Shown here: positions 7,680-18,174 of the stretch, piece after piece
How positions within the stretch are numbered: position 1 is the stretch's first letter
Layout of the letters: every line of letters starts with the position of its first letter
Source of the DNA: Bacteroidota bacterium
GTDB lineage: Bacteria > Bacteroidota > Bacteroidia > CAIKAF01
DNA length: 33,983 nucleotides
Reading direction: 5' to 3'
Assembly: GCA_027621385.1 (NCBI GenBank)
Contig: JAQCBQ010000004.1
Coordinates: 1 to 33,983 of the forward strand
Program-made: the position numbers and the translations under genes
The notes under the pieces: model-generated
Databases searched by the model: none
Told to the model about the DNA's origin: nothing
Seen by the model: the letters and a program-made list of their open reading frames with translations, nothing else

Positions 7680-9731
7680 ATGTCGTCCAAGAAAATCATA
7701 TCGCGCAAAACAAACCTGGTGGCGTTGTTCATCGTAATCTCTGCTCTTTCTGTGGTTGGTCGGGTGGTTCAAATTCAAGCAGTTGAAGGCGAAGATTGGC
7801 GGCAGCGCGCCAAAGAACAATCGGAGTTTGTGCAACGCATTGAGCCGGTTCGCGGAAATATTTTAGCCAGCGATGGCTCTTTTTTGGCCATTTCCTTGCC
7901 CCTCTACGATGTGTATTGGGATTTGGGCTGTCCGGGTGCTCACCGAGATTCTTTAAAAAAATACAGCAAAGCCATTGGTGAAGGTTTGGTGAAAATAATG
8001 GGAAAGGGAAGTGCTTCAGCTTACATGGCGGGAATTTATGCGGCACAACGCTTGCCCAATCGATACTATAGCTTGGCTCGAGGATTAAGGCACCATCAGG
8101 TGGAAGCCATCCGGACGCTGCCTATTTTATCTCTGCCGCCCTACAAGGGAGGCTTTATTGTGGAATCGCGCAGCACCCGGGAAAAGCCCCTTGGGATATT
8201 GGCTTCTAGAACCATTGGTCGGATTTCGGAAAATAGCCAGCTTCTTGGCTTAGAAGCTGCTTATGATGCGCAATTGCGCGGAAAACAAGGGTTGCGGTAC
8301 CTGGAGAAATTATCGAAAAATGTGGTTCGACCGGCCTTTGGTGAAAATGCGGTAGAACCGGAAGACGGTCAGGACATTCGAAGCACCATTGATCCTGACA
8401 TACAGGAGGTATTGGAAAACGAACTGTACCGGCAGCTGCAATACAGTCAGGCAGACCACGGTACCGCTGTGGTTATGGAGGTGAAAACAGGATACATTCG
8501 GGCCATTGCCAACTTAAAGCGAGGACAAGACGGTCAGTATTATGAAAGCTATAACTATGCCATCGGAGAAAGTGTAGAGCCAGGCTCAACCATGAAGCTG
8601 GCTTCCATGTTGGCCTTGTTGGAGGACGGATTTGTGCATCCTTCTGATACAATCCAAACAGGAAATGGCGAACTGGTTTTGGCGCCCAATGCTACCTTGC
8701 ACGATAGCCGCCGTGGCGGACACGGGAAGCTTTCAATTGCTCATGCCTTTGAGGTGAGCTCCAACATCGCCATGGCAAAGATGGTGTTAAAGCATTACAA
8801 GGCACAACCCGAAAAGTACCTGGAACATTATCGCCGGTTGGGCTTGCATGAACCCTTAGGCATTGATATTCCAGGGGAAGGGAAGCCATTGGTAAAAAGC
8901 CCGGGAGATAAAACCTGGAGTCTTTTAACCATTCCCATGATGGCCATTGGGTATGAAATCAGGCAGACGCCATTGCAAATCTTAACCCTTTACAATGGCA
9001 TTGCCAATGGGGGGCAGCGGATGAAACCCCAGTTTGTGGAGGCCATTTTAGAGCGAGGAAAACCCATTCAGGTTTTTCCTCCAAAGCCAATTGGAGATAA
9101 AATGTGTTCTGATTCTACTCTACAGCAGCTGAACCGCATGTTAAAGGGAGTAGTGCAACAGGGCACAGCCTCCAATTTAAAAGGCCATGTGATTCCGATT
9201 GCGGGTAAAACAGGTACGGTAAAAATTGCCTCTGGTAGCGGCGGCTATACCTCTACTTATCAGGCTAGTTTTTGCGGATTTTTCCCTGCCGACAACCCAA
9301 GTTATTCCTGCATTGTGGCGGTAACCAACCCAACCATGAATTCCTATTATGGGAACTTGGTGGCTGGCCCTGTGTTTAAAAAGGTGGCCGACCAGGTATA
9401 TTCAAACTCGTATAAGATTAATCGATATCATTATTCAAAACAGCCTCGACCTGCTGCCTCTCCCTTGGTTTTTAGAGGGAATGATTCTGAAATCAATTGG
9501 ATAAAAGGCCAATTGGGAATTCCTGTTACTGCCATAGCTAAAGCCACTCCACCGAATGAGCGTAGCATGCCGGATATGCGGGGTTGGACGGTAACCGATG
9601 CCGTTGTAGCCTTGGCAAAGCGAGGTATTTCTCCTCGAATTGTCGGGCAGGGAAAGGTCCGTCGCCAAAGCCCTGCTCCAGGGCTGTACGATCCTGAAAA
9701 TACATCTGTTTTATTGGAATTAGCGCCATGA
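7680..9731 (+). CDS. ftsI: FtsI / class B penicillin-binding protein with C-terminal PASTA domain
   Basis: The ATG at 7680 is preferred to the TTG at 7665 listed in the ORF track; it lies two bases after the ftsL stop. The 683-aa product has an N-terminal membrane anchor (LVALFIVISALSVVGRVVQI), then the dimerization domain with VRGNILASDG. The transpeptidase domain has GSTMK (nucleophile Ser303), SSN (360-362) and KTG (510-512). One PASTA domain occupies the last 55 residues or so (MPDMRGWTVTDAVVALAKRG). It cross-links septal peptidoglycan as the partner of FtsW. A PASTA-bearing FtsI recalls Gram-positive PBP2x. The 3' end overlaps murE by four bases. Confidence 0.95.
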   Translation: MSSKKIISRKTNLVALFIVISALSVVGRVVQIQAVEGEDWRQRAKEQSEFVQRIEPVRGNILASDGSFLAISLPLYDVYWDLGCPGAHRDSLKKYSKAIGEGLVKIMGKGSASAYMAGIYAAQRLPNRYYSLARGLRHHQVEAIRTLPILSLPPYKGGFIVESRSTREKPLGILASRTIGRISENSQLLGLEAAYDAQLRGKQGLRYLEKLSKNVVRPAFGENAVEPEDGQDIRSTIDPDIQEVLENELYRQLQYSQADHGTAVVMEVKTGYIRAIANLKRGQDGQYYESYNYAIGESVEPGSTMKLASMLALLEDGFVHPSDTIQTGNGELVLAPNATLHDSRRGGHGKLSIAHAFEVSSNIAMAKMVLKHYKAQPEKYLEHYRRLGLHEPLGIDIPGEGKPLVKSPGDKTWSLLTIPMMAIGYEIRQTPLQILTLYNGIANGGQRMKPQFVEAILERGKPIQVFPPKPIGDKMCSDSTLQQLNRMLKGVVQQGTASNLKGHVIPIAGKTGTVKIASGSGGYTSTYQASFCGFFPADNPSYSCIVAVTNPTMNSYYGNLVAGPVFKKVADQVYSNSYKINRYHYSKQPRPAASPLVFRGNDSEINWIKGQLGIPVTAIAKATPPNERSMPDMRGWTVTDAVVALAKRGISPRIVGQGKVRRQSPAPGLYDPENTSVLLELAP

Positions 9732-11194
9732 AGATTCTAAGAGATATCTTATTTAAGGCTTCTATTGTGGAAGTAGTTGGCTCTACGAATTTGGCCATAG
9801 AAAGGCTGTCTTCAGATTCCAGAACATTGGGAAAAAACAGCCTGTTTTTTGCCGTGCGTGGAACTCAGGTTGATGGCCATGCTTTCATTGAAGCGGCCAT
9901 TGAACGGGGTGCAGTGGCTGTAATTTGTGAAGAACTTCCCCTTCATCAGCACGCTCAGGTAACCTACGTTAAAGTAGGCAATGCCGCTGCTGCTATGGGT
10001 TGGGTTTCTGCCAATTTTCACGGAAATCCCTCTTCAAAACTTAAAGTGGTCGGTGTTACAGGAACCAACGGAAAGACCTCTGTGGCCACCGGTATGTTTG
10101 ATTTATTCACAAAAATGGGATTTGCCTGCGGATTACTTTCCACGGTTGAGAACCGCATTGGTAGCGAGGTGATCCCAGCCACCCACACTACACCAGATTC
10201 AATTTCTCTTCAAGGCCTGATGAGTCAAATGTTGGAACGGGGCATTGCATATTGCTTTATGGAGGTAAGTTCGCACGCCCTAGATCAGCACCGGACCACC
10301 GGGGTTGAGTTTACGGGAGCCATGTTTACCAACATCACTCAAGACCATTTGGATTACCATAAGACCTTTGCACGCTACATCGAAGCCAAAAAGAAATTGT
10401 TTGATGGACTTACCTCGAACGCTTGGGCTTTGGTGAATGGCGACGATCGGAATGGCAGAGTGATGCTTCAGAATTGCAAAGCCGCCCAACAATACACCTA
10501 TGGATTGAAGGGCGATGCAGATGTGAAAGGTAAAATTGTAGAGAATAGCCTTGATGGCCTGCTGCTGCAAATCCAACAAAAAGAAATATCCACCCCATTT
10601 GTAGGGAAATTTAATGCCAGCAATTTGTTGGCCATGTATGGTGCAGCCACCTTGCTAAAGCAAAATCCAGATGCCGTTCTTACTCATTTAAGTATGATAG
10701 GGCCACCCGCAGGCCGTTTTCAGCGGCTTAGCCGTTTAGGTTGCCCCACCGTCTTTGTGGATTATGCACATACTCCCGATGCCCTAGAAAAGGTATTGAT
10801 GACCTTAACTGAAACCACTCAGGGGCAAGGACATATTTACACTGTAGTAGGCTGTGGAGGGAATCGGGATGCCAGCAAACGCCCAATTATGGGAAAAATA
10901 GCAACTCAATATAGCTATAAGAGCATTTTCACGTCCGACAATCCAAGAAATGAGGCCCCGATGAGCATCATTCAAGCTATGCAATCCGAGTTGAGTTTGG
11001 AGGAAAAGGTTAGGGTAGTGGTGATGGAATCAAGGGCCGAAGCCATTCAAGCCGCATTCCAACTGGCTCAACCCCAAGACGTTATTTTGATTGCCGGAAA
11101 GGGACATGAAACCTACCAGGAAATTCAGGGTGTAAAGTACCCGTTTGATGATGTGCAAGAGGCTCGAAACGCATTAAACAACTACAACGCTTAA
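9728..11194 (+). CDS. murE: UDP-MurNAc-L-Ala-D-Glu:meso-diaminopimelate ligase MurE
   Basis: The 488-aa Mur ligase has the N-terminal UDP-binding domain with [18 protein letters not shown], the ATP loop VTGTNGKTS (about residue 110) and [21 protein letters not shown] and a C-terminal ligase domain with SDNPRNEAP follow. The DNPR motif is the known signature for meso-diaminopimelate selection, so the peptidoglycan is inferred to be the ordinary Gram-negative A1-gamma type. The enzyme adds the third residue of the stem peptide in the cytoplasm. It overlaps ftsI by four bases and is separated from mraY by four. Confidence 0.97.
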   Translation: MKILRDILFKASIVEVVGSTNLAIERLSSDSRTLGKNSLFFAVRGTQVDGHAFIEAAIERGAVAVICEELPLHQHAQVTYVKVGNAAAAMGWVSANFHGNPSSKLKVVGVTGTNGKTSVATGMFDLFTKMGFACGLLSTVENRIGSEVIPATHTTPDSISLQGLMSQMLERGIAYCFMEVSSHALDQHRTTGVEFTGAMFTNITQDHLDYHKTFARYIEAKKKLFDGLTSNAWALVNGDDRNGRVMLQNCKAAQQYTYGLKGDADVKGKIVENSLDGLLLQIQQKEISTPFVGKFNASNLLAMYGAATLLKQNPDAVLTHLSMIGPPAGRFQRLSRLGCPTVFVDYAHTPDALEKVLMTLTETTQGQGHIYTVVGCGGNRDASKRPIMGKIATQYSYKSIFTSDNPRNEAPMSIIQAMQSELSLEEKVRVVVMESRAEAIQAAFQLAQPQDVILIAGKGHETYQEIQGVKYPFDDVQEARNALNNYNA

Positions 11195-11198
11195 CACT

Positions 11199-12386
11199 AT
11201 GCTTTACTACCTTTTTGATGCATTAGATCAGGCAGGGCTTCCAGGAGCTGGGGTGTTCCGTTTTCTTTCCTTCCGCGCCGGCTTGGCCTTGCTGATTTCT
11301 TTACTCATTTCGGCTGTGTTAGGAAAGCAGTTGATTGCCTTGCTTCGAAATAAGCAGGTTGGAGAATCGGTCCGCGATTTGGGATTGGAAGGTCAATTGT
11401 CGAAGGCCGGTACCCCCACCATGGGGGGGCTGATTATTCTCGCAGCGATCCTTATTCCCACTGTTTTAATGGCTCGATTGGACAACGTTTACATCTGGCT
11501 GATGATAACCGCCACGGTGTGGTTGGGCGCCATTGGATTTTTAGATGACTACATTAAAGTGTTTAAGAAAGATAAGCGTGGCTTGGCCGGCAAGTTTAAG
11601 GTGGTTGGACAGGTGGGCATTGGCTTATTTGTAGGCGTTGTGCTATACCTCCACCCCTCTGTTGTGGTCCGTGTTTTTGACAACCAAGGTTCCTTCTTCG
11701 ACTCGCACCGATTGCTTACAACTCTACCTTTTATTAAAGGTCATGAGTTGGATTATGGCTCCATTATGGCTTGGGTGCACCAGGGTTGGGAAAATTATGC
11801 CTGGATTATATTTATTCCTCTGGTCATTTTTATTGTTACGGCAGTTTCAAACGGAGCAAATATGACCGATGGATTGGACGGACTCGCAACCGGAATTTCC
11901 GCCATCATTGGTTTGGTATTGGGCATTTTTGCGTATGTCAGCGGCAACATCAAGTTCGCCGAATATTTAAATATCATGTACATCCCCAATTCTGGAGAAT
12001 TGGTCATTTTTTCAGCGGCGTTTGTAGGGGCTTGTGTGGGGTTTTTATGGTACAATTCCTTCCCGGCTCAGGTATTTATGGGGGATACGGGCTCTCTATC
12101 CTTAGGAGGTATCATTGCTGTTTTGGCCATTTCGCTCAGAAAAGAGCTAATGATTCCCATTTTATGCGGGGTATTTCTGATGGAGAATGTTTCGGTGATT
12201 CTTCAGGTGAGCTATTTTAAATATACCAAGGCCCGATTCGGGGAAGGACGTAGAATATTCAAGATGTCGCCCCTGCACCACCACTATCAAAAGCTGGGCT
12301 GGCATGAGGCTAAAATTGTTGCTCGATTTTGGATTGTTGGACTGGCTTTGGCTGCTTTAACCATCATTACGCTAAAACTACGATGA
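11199..12386 (+). CDS. mraY: Phospho-MurNAc-pentapeptide transferase MraY
   Basis: The 395-aa polytopic membrane protein carries the MraY signatures [40 protein letters not shown] and [13 protein letters not shown] late [10 protein letters not shown] loop is also present. It transfers phospho-MurNAc-pentapeptide from UDP to undecaprenyl phosphate, giving lipid I. The Asp-rich and HHH motifs that coordinate Mg2+ and substrate are intact. It runs slightly longer than the E. coli enzyme because of an insertion after the third membrane region ([14 protein letters not shown]). Its stop overlaps the murD start (ATGA). Confidence 0.97.
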   Translation: MLYYLFDALDQAGLPGAGVFRFLSFRAGLALLISLLISAVLGKQLIALLRNKQVGESVRDLGLEGQLSKAGTPTMGGLIILAAILIPTVLMARLDNVYIWLMITATVWLGAIGFLDDYIKVFKKDKRGLAGKFKVVGQVGIGLFVGVVLYLHPSVVVRVFDNQGSFFDSHRLLTTLPFIKGHELDYGSIMAWVHQGWENYAWIIFIPLVIFIVTAVSNGANMTDGLDGLATGISAIIGLVLGIFAYVSGNIKFAEYLNIMYIPNSGELVIFSAAFVGACVGFLWYNSFPAQVFMGDTGSLSLGGIIAVLAISLRKELMIPILCGVFLMENVSVILQVSYFKYTKARFGEGRRIFKMSPLHHHYQKLGWHEAKIVARFWIVGLALAALTIITLKLR

Positions 12387-13738
12387 GTTCTGCTGTAAAC
12401 ATATTGGTTTTAGGTGCCGGCGAAAGTGGCATGGGCGCAGCTTTTTTGGCTAGAAAAAAAGGGTTGACCTGTTTGGTGTCGGACGCAAAGTCCATTGGCA
12501 ACGCGGAACAAATTCAATTGCTGGAATGGGGAGCACAGGTGGAAGAGAAGGGCCACAGCCTTGCCGCTGATCTGTTGCCCGATGCCGTAGTGAAAAGTCC
12601 TGGAATTCCGAACGAAAGCCCAATTGTCCAATCCTTTTTAAGGAAAGGAGTCCCTGTTATTTCAGAAATTGAATTTGCGGGGAGATATACAAAGGCAAAG
12701 CTGACGGGCATTACCGGCACCAACGGAAAAACCACCACCACCCACCTGGTGCATCACATCTATTCCCATGCCGGACTCAATGTAGCCATGGGTGGAAATG
12801 TGGGTACTTCTTTTGCGCGGTTGGTGGCGGAAGAATCCAAGCCTGTAGACCATTATGTGCTTGAAGTATCCAGTTTTCAATTGGATAATACTCCAACCAC
12901 CCGCTTTCATACGGCTATACTTCTCAACATTACTCCCGATCACCTAGATCGATATCAGTACAACTTTGAGCGGTATGCAGACGCCAAAATCAACCTTTTA
13001 ACCAATCAAACCGCAGAGGATTTCTACATTTTTTGTGCGGAAGATCAAGGAGCGCTTGATGCCTTGAAACGAAATCAACATAAACTTGAAGGTCAACCCC
13101 TTTCTTTTGGAATTCAACATCAACCTGGGCTAGCAGCCTGGACAGACTCAACGAATATGTACATCAAAGACAATCATTTAACGCTGGACATGCTGATTTC
13201 CGATTTGGCTCTGCCCGGAAAGCACAACCTATACAACTCCATGGCGGCTGGTATTGCTGCCCGGGTTCAAGAAATCAAAAAGGAAGAGATTCGTGAAGCC
13301 CTTTCGGATTTTCAAAATATAGAACACCGGATGGAATTTGTGTTAAAAATAAAGGGAATGGATTTTATTAACGATTCCAAAGCCACCAACATCAATGCTG
13401 CTTGGTATGCTCTAGATTGCTATGATGGACCTTTAATTTGGATTGTAGGCGGGGTGGATAAAGGTAACGACTATTCAGCCCTCAGAGATTTAGTTCAGAG
13501 TAAGGTAAAAGCAATTATTTGCTTGGGTAAAGACAACGAGAAAATTCGGTCTGCATTCCATGGACTTGTTCCGGAATGGATGGAAACTCAATCGATGGAA
13601 GAGGCGGTGAAGGGTGCATATTACCTAGGAAAGGCCGGCGATACCGTGTTGCTTTCACCTGCTTGCGCCAGTTTTGATTTATTCGATAACTACGAGGACC
13701 GAGGACGCAAATTTAAAACCGCGGTTCGAAACCTGTAA
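12383..13738 (+). CDS. murD: UDP-MurNAc-L-alanine:D-glutamate ligase MurD
   Basis: The ATG at 12383 overlaps the mraY stop and places [15 protein letters not shown] at the N-terminus; the longer ORF-track start only adds mraY-frame residues. The 451-aa product has the Mur ligase ATP loop [12 protein letters not shown] (about residues 109-120), EVSSFQLD, a [10 protein letters not shown] block and FINDSKATN in the C-terminal domain, all typical of MurD. It adds D-Glu to UDP-MurNAc-L-Ala. One-base overlap with ftsW (TAATG). Confidence 0.97.
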   Translation: MSSAVNILVLGAGESGMGAAFLARKKGLTCLVSDAKSIGNAEQIQLLEWGAQVEEKGHSLAADLLPDAVVKSPGIPNESPIVQSFLRKGVPVISEIEFAGRYTKAKLTGITGTNGKTTTTHLVHHIYSHAGLNVAMGGNVGTSFARLVAEESKPVDHYVLEVSSFQLDNTPTTRFHTAILLNITPDHLDRYQYNFERYADAKINLLTNQTAEDFYIFCAEDQGALDALKRNQHKLEGQPLSFGIQHQPGLAAWTDSTNMYIKDNHLTLDMLISDLALPGKHNLYNSMAAGIAARVQEIKKEEIREALSDFQNIEHRMEFVLKIKGMDFINDSKATNINAAWYALDCYDGPLIWIVGGVDKGNDYSALRDLVQSKVKAIICLGKDNEKIRSAFHGLVPEWMETQSMEEAVKGAYYLGKAGDTVLLSPACASFDLFDNYEDRGRKFKTAVRNL

Positions 13739-14910
13739 TGAAAAATTGGTCAACATATTTGAAAGGAGATTCCCTCATTTGGGTGGTGGTTTTCTTTCTG
13801 TCTTTAGCCTCCATCTTGGCTGTGTACAGCGCAGCCGGGACCTTGGCCTATCAAGGCGTTGGGGGGACGGCAGAAGCCTATTTGCTTGATCGCTTGAAAT
13901 TTATTGCCCTCGGATTGGCAACCATGTACTTCGCCCATAAAATCCCATTTCGAGTGTATGGATTGGTGGGTACGTTGGGTATAGTTATCGTTATTCCTTT
14001 GCTGATTTTAACCTTGTTTATGGGTTCAAACATCAACGATGCCAGCCGGTGGTTACGCATCCCAGGACTGCCATTTTCCATTCAAACTTCCGATTTAGCT
14101 AAACTTTTCTTGGTGCTTTATCTGGCAAAACGACTTGCAGCCTCTCAAGCAGTCTTGGCCGATTTTACCAAGGGCTTTCTTCCGTTAGCACTTCCATTAG
14201 TGGTAATTACTGTGCTGGTGTTGCCTGCTAATTTTTCAACGGCAGCCTTATTGTTTTTAATTGGATTAATCATGATGTTCATAGGGGGTGTTCCTTGGAA
14301 GTATCTATTTGGATTGGTTGGATCTGGAGTTCTAGGTTTGCTGCTGTTGATTCTTTTGGCCACTGCCATGCCGGGAGTACTGCCGCGTCTTTCAACTTGG
14401 AAGGCAAGGATAGAGAACTTCACCTCTGATGAACCCAAAGATGCGTATCAAATCGAGCAGGCTAAGATGTCGATTTCTATGGGGGGTGTTTTTGGACAAG
14501 GCCCAGGTAATAATGCCGGAAAATACCGCCTGCCTCAAAGCTATTCTGATTTTATTTTTGCCATGATTATTGGCGAGTATGGCATGTTTGGAGCAATTGG
14601 TTTGCCCCTAGCGTTCATCATACTCCTGTATCGATGTCTAGTTGTGGGTGCTCGAAGTCAAAGTGGGTTTGGCACCTTCGCCGCCTATGGAATTGGACTT
14701 TCCATCGCTATTCAAGCCTTCATCAATATGGCCGTGGCCGTCAATTTATTCCCGGTAACCGGTCAGCCACTCCCTTGGGTTTCTATGGGCGGCACCTCGA
14801 CCATCATCACCGGACTTACATTAGGAATTGTATTAAGCATTGGTAGAGGAGAGACTCAAAGCGATTCTTCAACACAAACGGCAGAGGAGGGCCAGGTTGC
14901 TCATGCCTAA
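13738..14910 (+). CDS. ftsW: SEDS-family septal peptidoglycan polymerase FtsW
   Basis: The 390-aa polytopic protein has many hydrophobic segments and the SEDS landmarks INDASRWLRIPG, PKDAYQIEQAKMSISMGGVFGQGPG, DFIFAMIIGEYGMFGAIG and VSMGGTSTI near the end. FtsW polymerizes lipid II into glycan strands with FtsI at the septum. Being FtsW rather than RodA is inferred from position in the dcw cluster. It overlaps murG by eight bases, and the sequence before the murG ATG (GCAGAGGAGGGCC) is purine-rich. Confidence 0.95.
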   Translation: MKNWSTYLKGDSLIWVVVFFLSLASILAVYSAAGTLAYQGVGGTAEAYLLDRLKFIALGLATMYFAHKIPFRVYGLVGTLGIVIVIPLLILTLFMGSNINDASRWLRIPGLPFSIQTSDLAKLFLVLYLAKRLAASQAVLADFTKGFLPLALPLVVITVLVLPANFSTAALLFLIGLIMMFIGGVPWKYLFGLVGSGVLGLLLLILLATAMPGVLPRLSTWKARIENFTSDEPKDAYQIEQAKMSISMGGVFGQGPGNNAGKYRLPQSYSDFIFAMIIGEYGMFGAIGLPLAFIILLYRCLVVGARSQSGFGTFAAYGIGLSIAIQAFINMAVAVNLFPVTGQPLPWVSMGGTSTIITGLTLGIVLSIGRGETQSDSSTQTAEEGQVAHA

Positions 14911-15994
14911 GCGTTTCGTTATAAGTGGAGGCGGTACAGGAGGCCATATCTTCCCCGCCATTTCAATTGCTCAGGCCTTGCAAGCGCAATTGGCAGATGC
15001 TGAATTCCATTTTGTGGGAGCAATGGGAAAAATGGAAATGAACAAGGTGCCTGAGGCTGGATTCCCAATTCTTGGCTTACCCATTCGCGGACTAAATCGA
15101 ACTCAGCCGCTCAAGAATGTAACCCTACCCTGGGCGCTGCTCAAATCGGTATGGAAGGCCCATGTTTTTTTAAGGGATTGGAAACCCGATGCAGCCATAG
15201 GCGTGGGTGGATTTGCCTCGGCAGCTTTAGGTCTTGCAGCCCTACAACGCCGCATCCCCTTGTTCATTCAAGAGCAAAATGCCTTTGCCGGCAAAACAAA
15301 TTCAATGCTGGGAAAATATGCCACCAAAATATTTGTGGCCCACCCCGGTATGGAGCGTTTCTTCCCCGCCCCTAAAATCGAACAATCAGGCAACCCCGTT
15401 CGGGCGGAATTTGAAACCCCTCCACCGCTTGCCTCAACGGCTCGATTGAGCTTCGGCCTACTTCCAGACAAACCCACCATTTTGATTACCGGCGGAAGCC
15501 TTGGGGCAGGAGCCATCAATACCGCCGTAGATGCCGCGCTTGAAGGTTGGCTAAATCAAGGTTGCCAACTTATTTGGCAAACGGGTGAACGGCAATTTCA
15601 ACACCATCAACACCACCACCGCCCCGGCTCTGTTTGGGTTTCTGCTTTTATTCCTGATATGCGCATGGCCTATGCCGCGGCAGATCTTGCCATTAGCCGT
15701 GCCGGAGCTATGGCCATAGCCGAACTTATGGCCATGAAGGTTCCCTCTATTTTGGTGCCTCTGCCAACAGCCGCCGAAGACCACCAAACCTTTAATGCGC
15801 TTTCGCTCTCGAACCAAAATGCCGCTGTTCATTTGCCTGAAAATCAGCTGAGGGAGAATCTAGAATCGGCCACATTAAATCTATTGAAAGACGAAGGTGG
15901 CCGGGCTCATATGCGTAAAGCATTACAAGATTCATTTCAATCTGGAGCAGCAAATAAAATTGCGAGTTCCATCATCCAATCTTTAAACGCATGA
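14903..15994 (+). CDS. murG: UDP-GlcNAc:lipid I GlcNAc transferase MurG
   Basis: The ATG at 14903 gives the canonical MPKRFVISGGGTGGHIFPA start; the ORF-track start at 14840 lies inside ftsW. The 363-aa GT28 enzyme has the glycine-rich GGGTGGH loop, VGGFASAA, QEQNAFAGKTN, ITGGSLGA and the UDP-GlcNAc site SRAGAMAIAELMA. It converts lipid I to lipid II on the inner face of the membrane. A histidine-rich stretch (HHQHHH, about 234-239) sits in the second Rossmann domain where homologues usually vary; it is probably a surface loop. It overlaps murC by four bases. Confidence 0.96.
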   Translation: MPKRFVISGGGTGGHIFPAISIAQALQAQLADAEFHFVGAMGKMEMNKVPEAGFPILGLPIRGLNRTQPLKNVTLPWALLKSVWKAHVFLRDWKPDAAIGVGGFASAALGLAALQRRIPLFIQEQNAFAGKTNSMLGKYATKIFVAHPGMERFFPAPKIEQSGNPVRAEFETPPPLASTARLSFGLLPDKPTILITGGSLGAGAINTAVDAALEGWLNQGCQLIWQTGERQFQHHQHHHRPGSVWVSAFIPDMRMAYAAADLAISRAGAMAIAELMAMKVPSILVPLPTAAEDHQTFNALSLSNQNAAVHLPENQLRENLESATLNLLKDEGGRAHMRKALQDSFQSGAANKIASSIIQSLNA

Positions 15995-17364
15995 ACCTGC
16001 CTCAACATACCCATGTGTTTTTCCTCGGCATTGGCGGTGCCGGAATGAGTGCCTTGGCAGGCATGCTTAAAGAAAAGGGATATAAGGTCGCTGGATACGA
16101 CCGAAGCCCCGGATTAATGACCAAATCCTTAGAATCCCAGGGAATTCCCATTGTGCATCAAGAGGATGTTGCGGCCATCCCTGAGGGTTGGAATACCCCC
16201 TCGGTTTTGGTGATTTATACTCCGGCAATTTCACCCAATTCATTGCTGATAAATCATTTCGCTAATCAAGGTAACCGAATCATGAAACGGGCACAATTGA
16301 TGGGCGAATTGCTAGAAAACACTTCAGTTTTGGCCGTTGCCGGTACACATGGTAAAACAACAACATCAGCCCTGTTAATTCACCTTTTGAATGCGGCGAA
16401 CATTCCAGCCAATGCACTAATAGGAGGATTCTCGGTTAATTTAGAAGGGAATTTCCAATCCAGGCTCAATGCCACATTTACTGTTGCTGAAGCCGATGAA
16501 TTTGATCGGTCATTCTTAACCCTGAAACCCTATGCTGCCATTTTCAATAGCTTGGATGCAGACCATTTGGATATTTATGGTACCGAAGAGGAACTAAAGA
16601 AAAATTATGCCTATTTCGCCAATACAGTTAAGAAGGATGGGTTTATTTTAATCGCTCCAAAAATCGAATTGGAAAGCCAACATTCCCATCTGATTCCTTT
16701 TGGTACGCCCGAAAGTGGGATTTATGCTGAAAACATTCAAATTTCCTCAGGAAGTACGCGCTTTAATCTGGTGTATGAGGGGACTGATTTGGGTGAGTTT
16801 CTCCTTCCCATGCTTGGTCAACACAACATCTTCAATGCCTTGGCGGCTCTTGCCCTTTGTTTGAAATTAGGAGCTTCTGTTCAAAATTTGCAGAGCGGAC
16901 TTGCAAATTTCAAGGGTGTACTTCGCCGAATGCAACCGTTGGTAAACAAACCCGAGATTGTGTATTACGACGATTATGCACACCACCCAACTGAAATTGA
17001 TGCTGCTGTTGCGGCGCTTCGGGAAGCCTTCCCGAACCGACGTATTCTAGGCTTGTTTCAACCCCACTTGTTCTCTCGTACCCGCGATTTTTGGTCTGGA
17101 TTCCAAACTAGCCTGCAGCAGGTTGATGAATTAATTCTGATGGACATCTACCCAGCCAGAGAATTACCCATTTCAGGCATTAACAGCGAGGAACTCAGCC
17201 GTGGAATGACTCAAATACCCGTACAGCTTGCCAACCACGATACCTTATTGCCTTTAGTAAAACAAACCGTAAAATCAGGGGATGTAGTACTTTCTATCGG
17301 AGCAGGAGATATTGACCGGCATTGTTCCTTCATTGCAAACCATTTAAATACCCTTTTCCCATGA
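15991..17364 (+). CDS. murC: UDP-N-acetylmuramate:L-alanine ligase MurC
   Basis: The 457-aa product begins with the MurC nucleotide-binding signature FFLGIGGAGMSALAGML. The ATP loop VAGTHGKTTTSA (about residues 115-126) follows, then EADEFDRSFL, SLDADHLDIYG and YYDDYAHHPTEI; GTHGKTTT and DDYAHHPTEI separate MurC from the other Mur ligases. It adds L-Ala to UDP-MurNAc, the first step of stem-peptide assembly. Its stop overlaps the ftsQ start (ATGA). Confidence 0.97.
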   Translation: MNLPQHTHVFFLGIGGAGMSALAGMLKEKGYKVAGYDRSPGLMTKSLESQGIPIVHQEDVAAIPEGWNTPSVLVIYTPAISPNSLLINHFANQGNRIMKRAQLMGELLENTSVLAVAGTHGKTTTSALLIHLLNAANIPANALIGGFSVNLEGNFQSRLNATFTVAEADEFDRSFLTLKPYAAIFNSLDADHLDIYGTEEELKKNYAYFANTVKKDGFILIAPKIELESQHSHLIPFGTPESGIYAENIQISSGSTRFNLVYEGTDLGEFLLPMLGQHNIFNALAALALCLKLGASVQNLQSGLANFKGVLRRMQPLVNKPEIVYYDDYAHHPTEIDAAVAALREAFPNRRILGLFQPHLFSRTRDFWSGFQTSLQQVDELILMDIYPARELPISGINSEELSRGMTQIPVQLANHDTLLPLVKQTVKSGDVVLSIGAGDIDRHCSFIANHLNTLFP

Positions 17365-18164
17365 AGAAGTGGCTTAAATGGATTCGATTTGCATTGGGAT
17401 TGGCTTCCATGGGATTCCTGTTGGGCCTGGCTCAAACTCAGCCCAACAGGCATAAAACAACAGCCGTGGTTGAATGGAGCGATAACGATACCCTAGAGCT
17501 GATTGATTATCAAACGGTACAGGCATTAACAGCAGAGTTTATTTCCAATCCCAATGCTTGGCCCCGAATTGATTCTATTGAAGACCGCTTATCCCGATTT
17601 CCTTCCATTGAAGGTGCACAGGCTTCGGTAGGAATAAATGGCATGGTCCGCATTCGAATAAACCAACGTGACCCACTTCTGCGCCTTATTGATTCCTTAG
17701 GACACCAACAGTACTTAGATAAGCAAAAGCAACTTTTCCCGGCTCTGGTTGGAATTCCCGCTCAACTCCCTGTTGTTACCGGGCTGCCATTGTTGCCCAA
17801 GCTACCCCAAGACTCTACAACCATGGCTGATTTAATGGCTCTGGCAACGGCACTCTATGCCGATCCATTCTGGTGGAACTTTACCGATCAAGTGGCAATA
17901 ACCCCCCAGGTTGGTTTTGTGATTAGTCCAAAATTGGGCAACCACCAAATTATTTTAGGCTCCGCCAATGAACTTATTGGCAAGCTAAATAAGCTCCGTA
18001 TTTTTTATCGGCATGGCCTTCAGCCTTCCGATTGGAACACCTATTCCGTAATAGATGCCCGGTTTAAAGGTCAAATCGTATGTCAACCTCTACGGGTACA
18101 ACCCGAAAAGGTCGATACCCTTATCAACCCTGATTCCACACACACTTTATCCAATACACTTTAA
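17361..18164 (+). CDS. ftsQ: Divergent FtsQ cell division protein
   Basis: The ATG at 17361, overlapping the murC stop, gives a 267-aa protein. The ORF-track start at 17322 lies inside murC. It has a basic N-terminus (MKKWLKWIR), a membrane segment (FALGLASMGFLLGLA) and a POTRA-like stretch (IDSIEDRLSRFPSIEGAQASVGINGMVRIRINQRDPLLRLID, quoted in part). A beta-rich domain follows, with VGFVISPK and LNKLRIFYRHGL. FtsQ is the periplasmic hub of the divisome. Sequence identity to proteobacterial FtsQ looks low; the call rests on topology, the POTRA-like pattern and position between murC and ftsA. Confidence 0.85.
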   Translation: MKKWLKWIRFALGLASMGFLLGLAQTQPNRHKTTAVVEWSDNDTLELIDYQTVQALTAEFISNPNAWPRIDSIEDRLSRFPSIEGAQASVGINGMVRIRINQRDPLLRLIDSLGHQQYLDKQKQLFPALVGIPAQLPVVTGLPLLPKLPQDSTTMADLMALATALYADPFWWNFTDQVAITPQVGFVISPKLGNHQIILGSANELIGKLNKLRIFYRHGLQPSDWNTYSVIDARFKGQIVCQPLRVQPEKVDTLINPDSTHTLSNTL

Positions 18165-18174
18165 ATTATTCACT

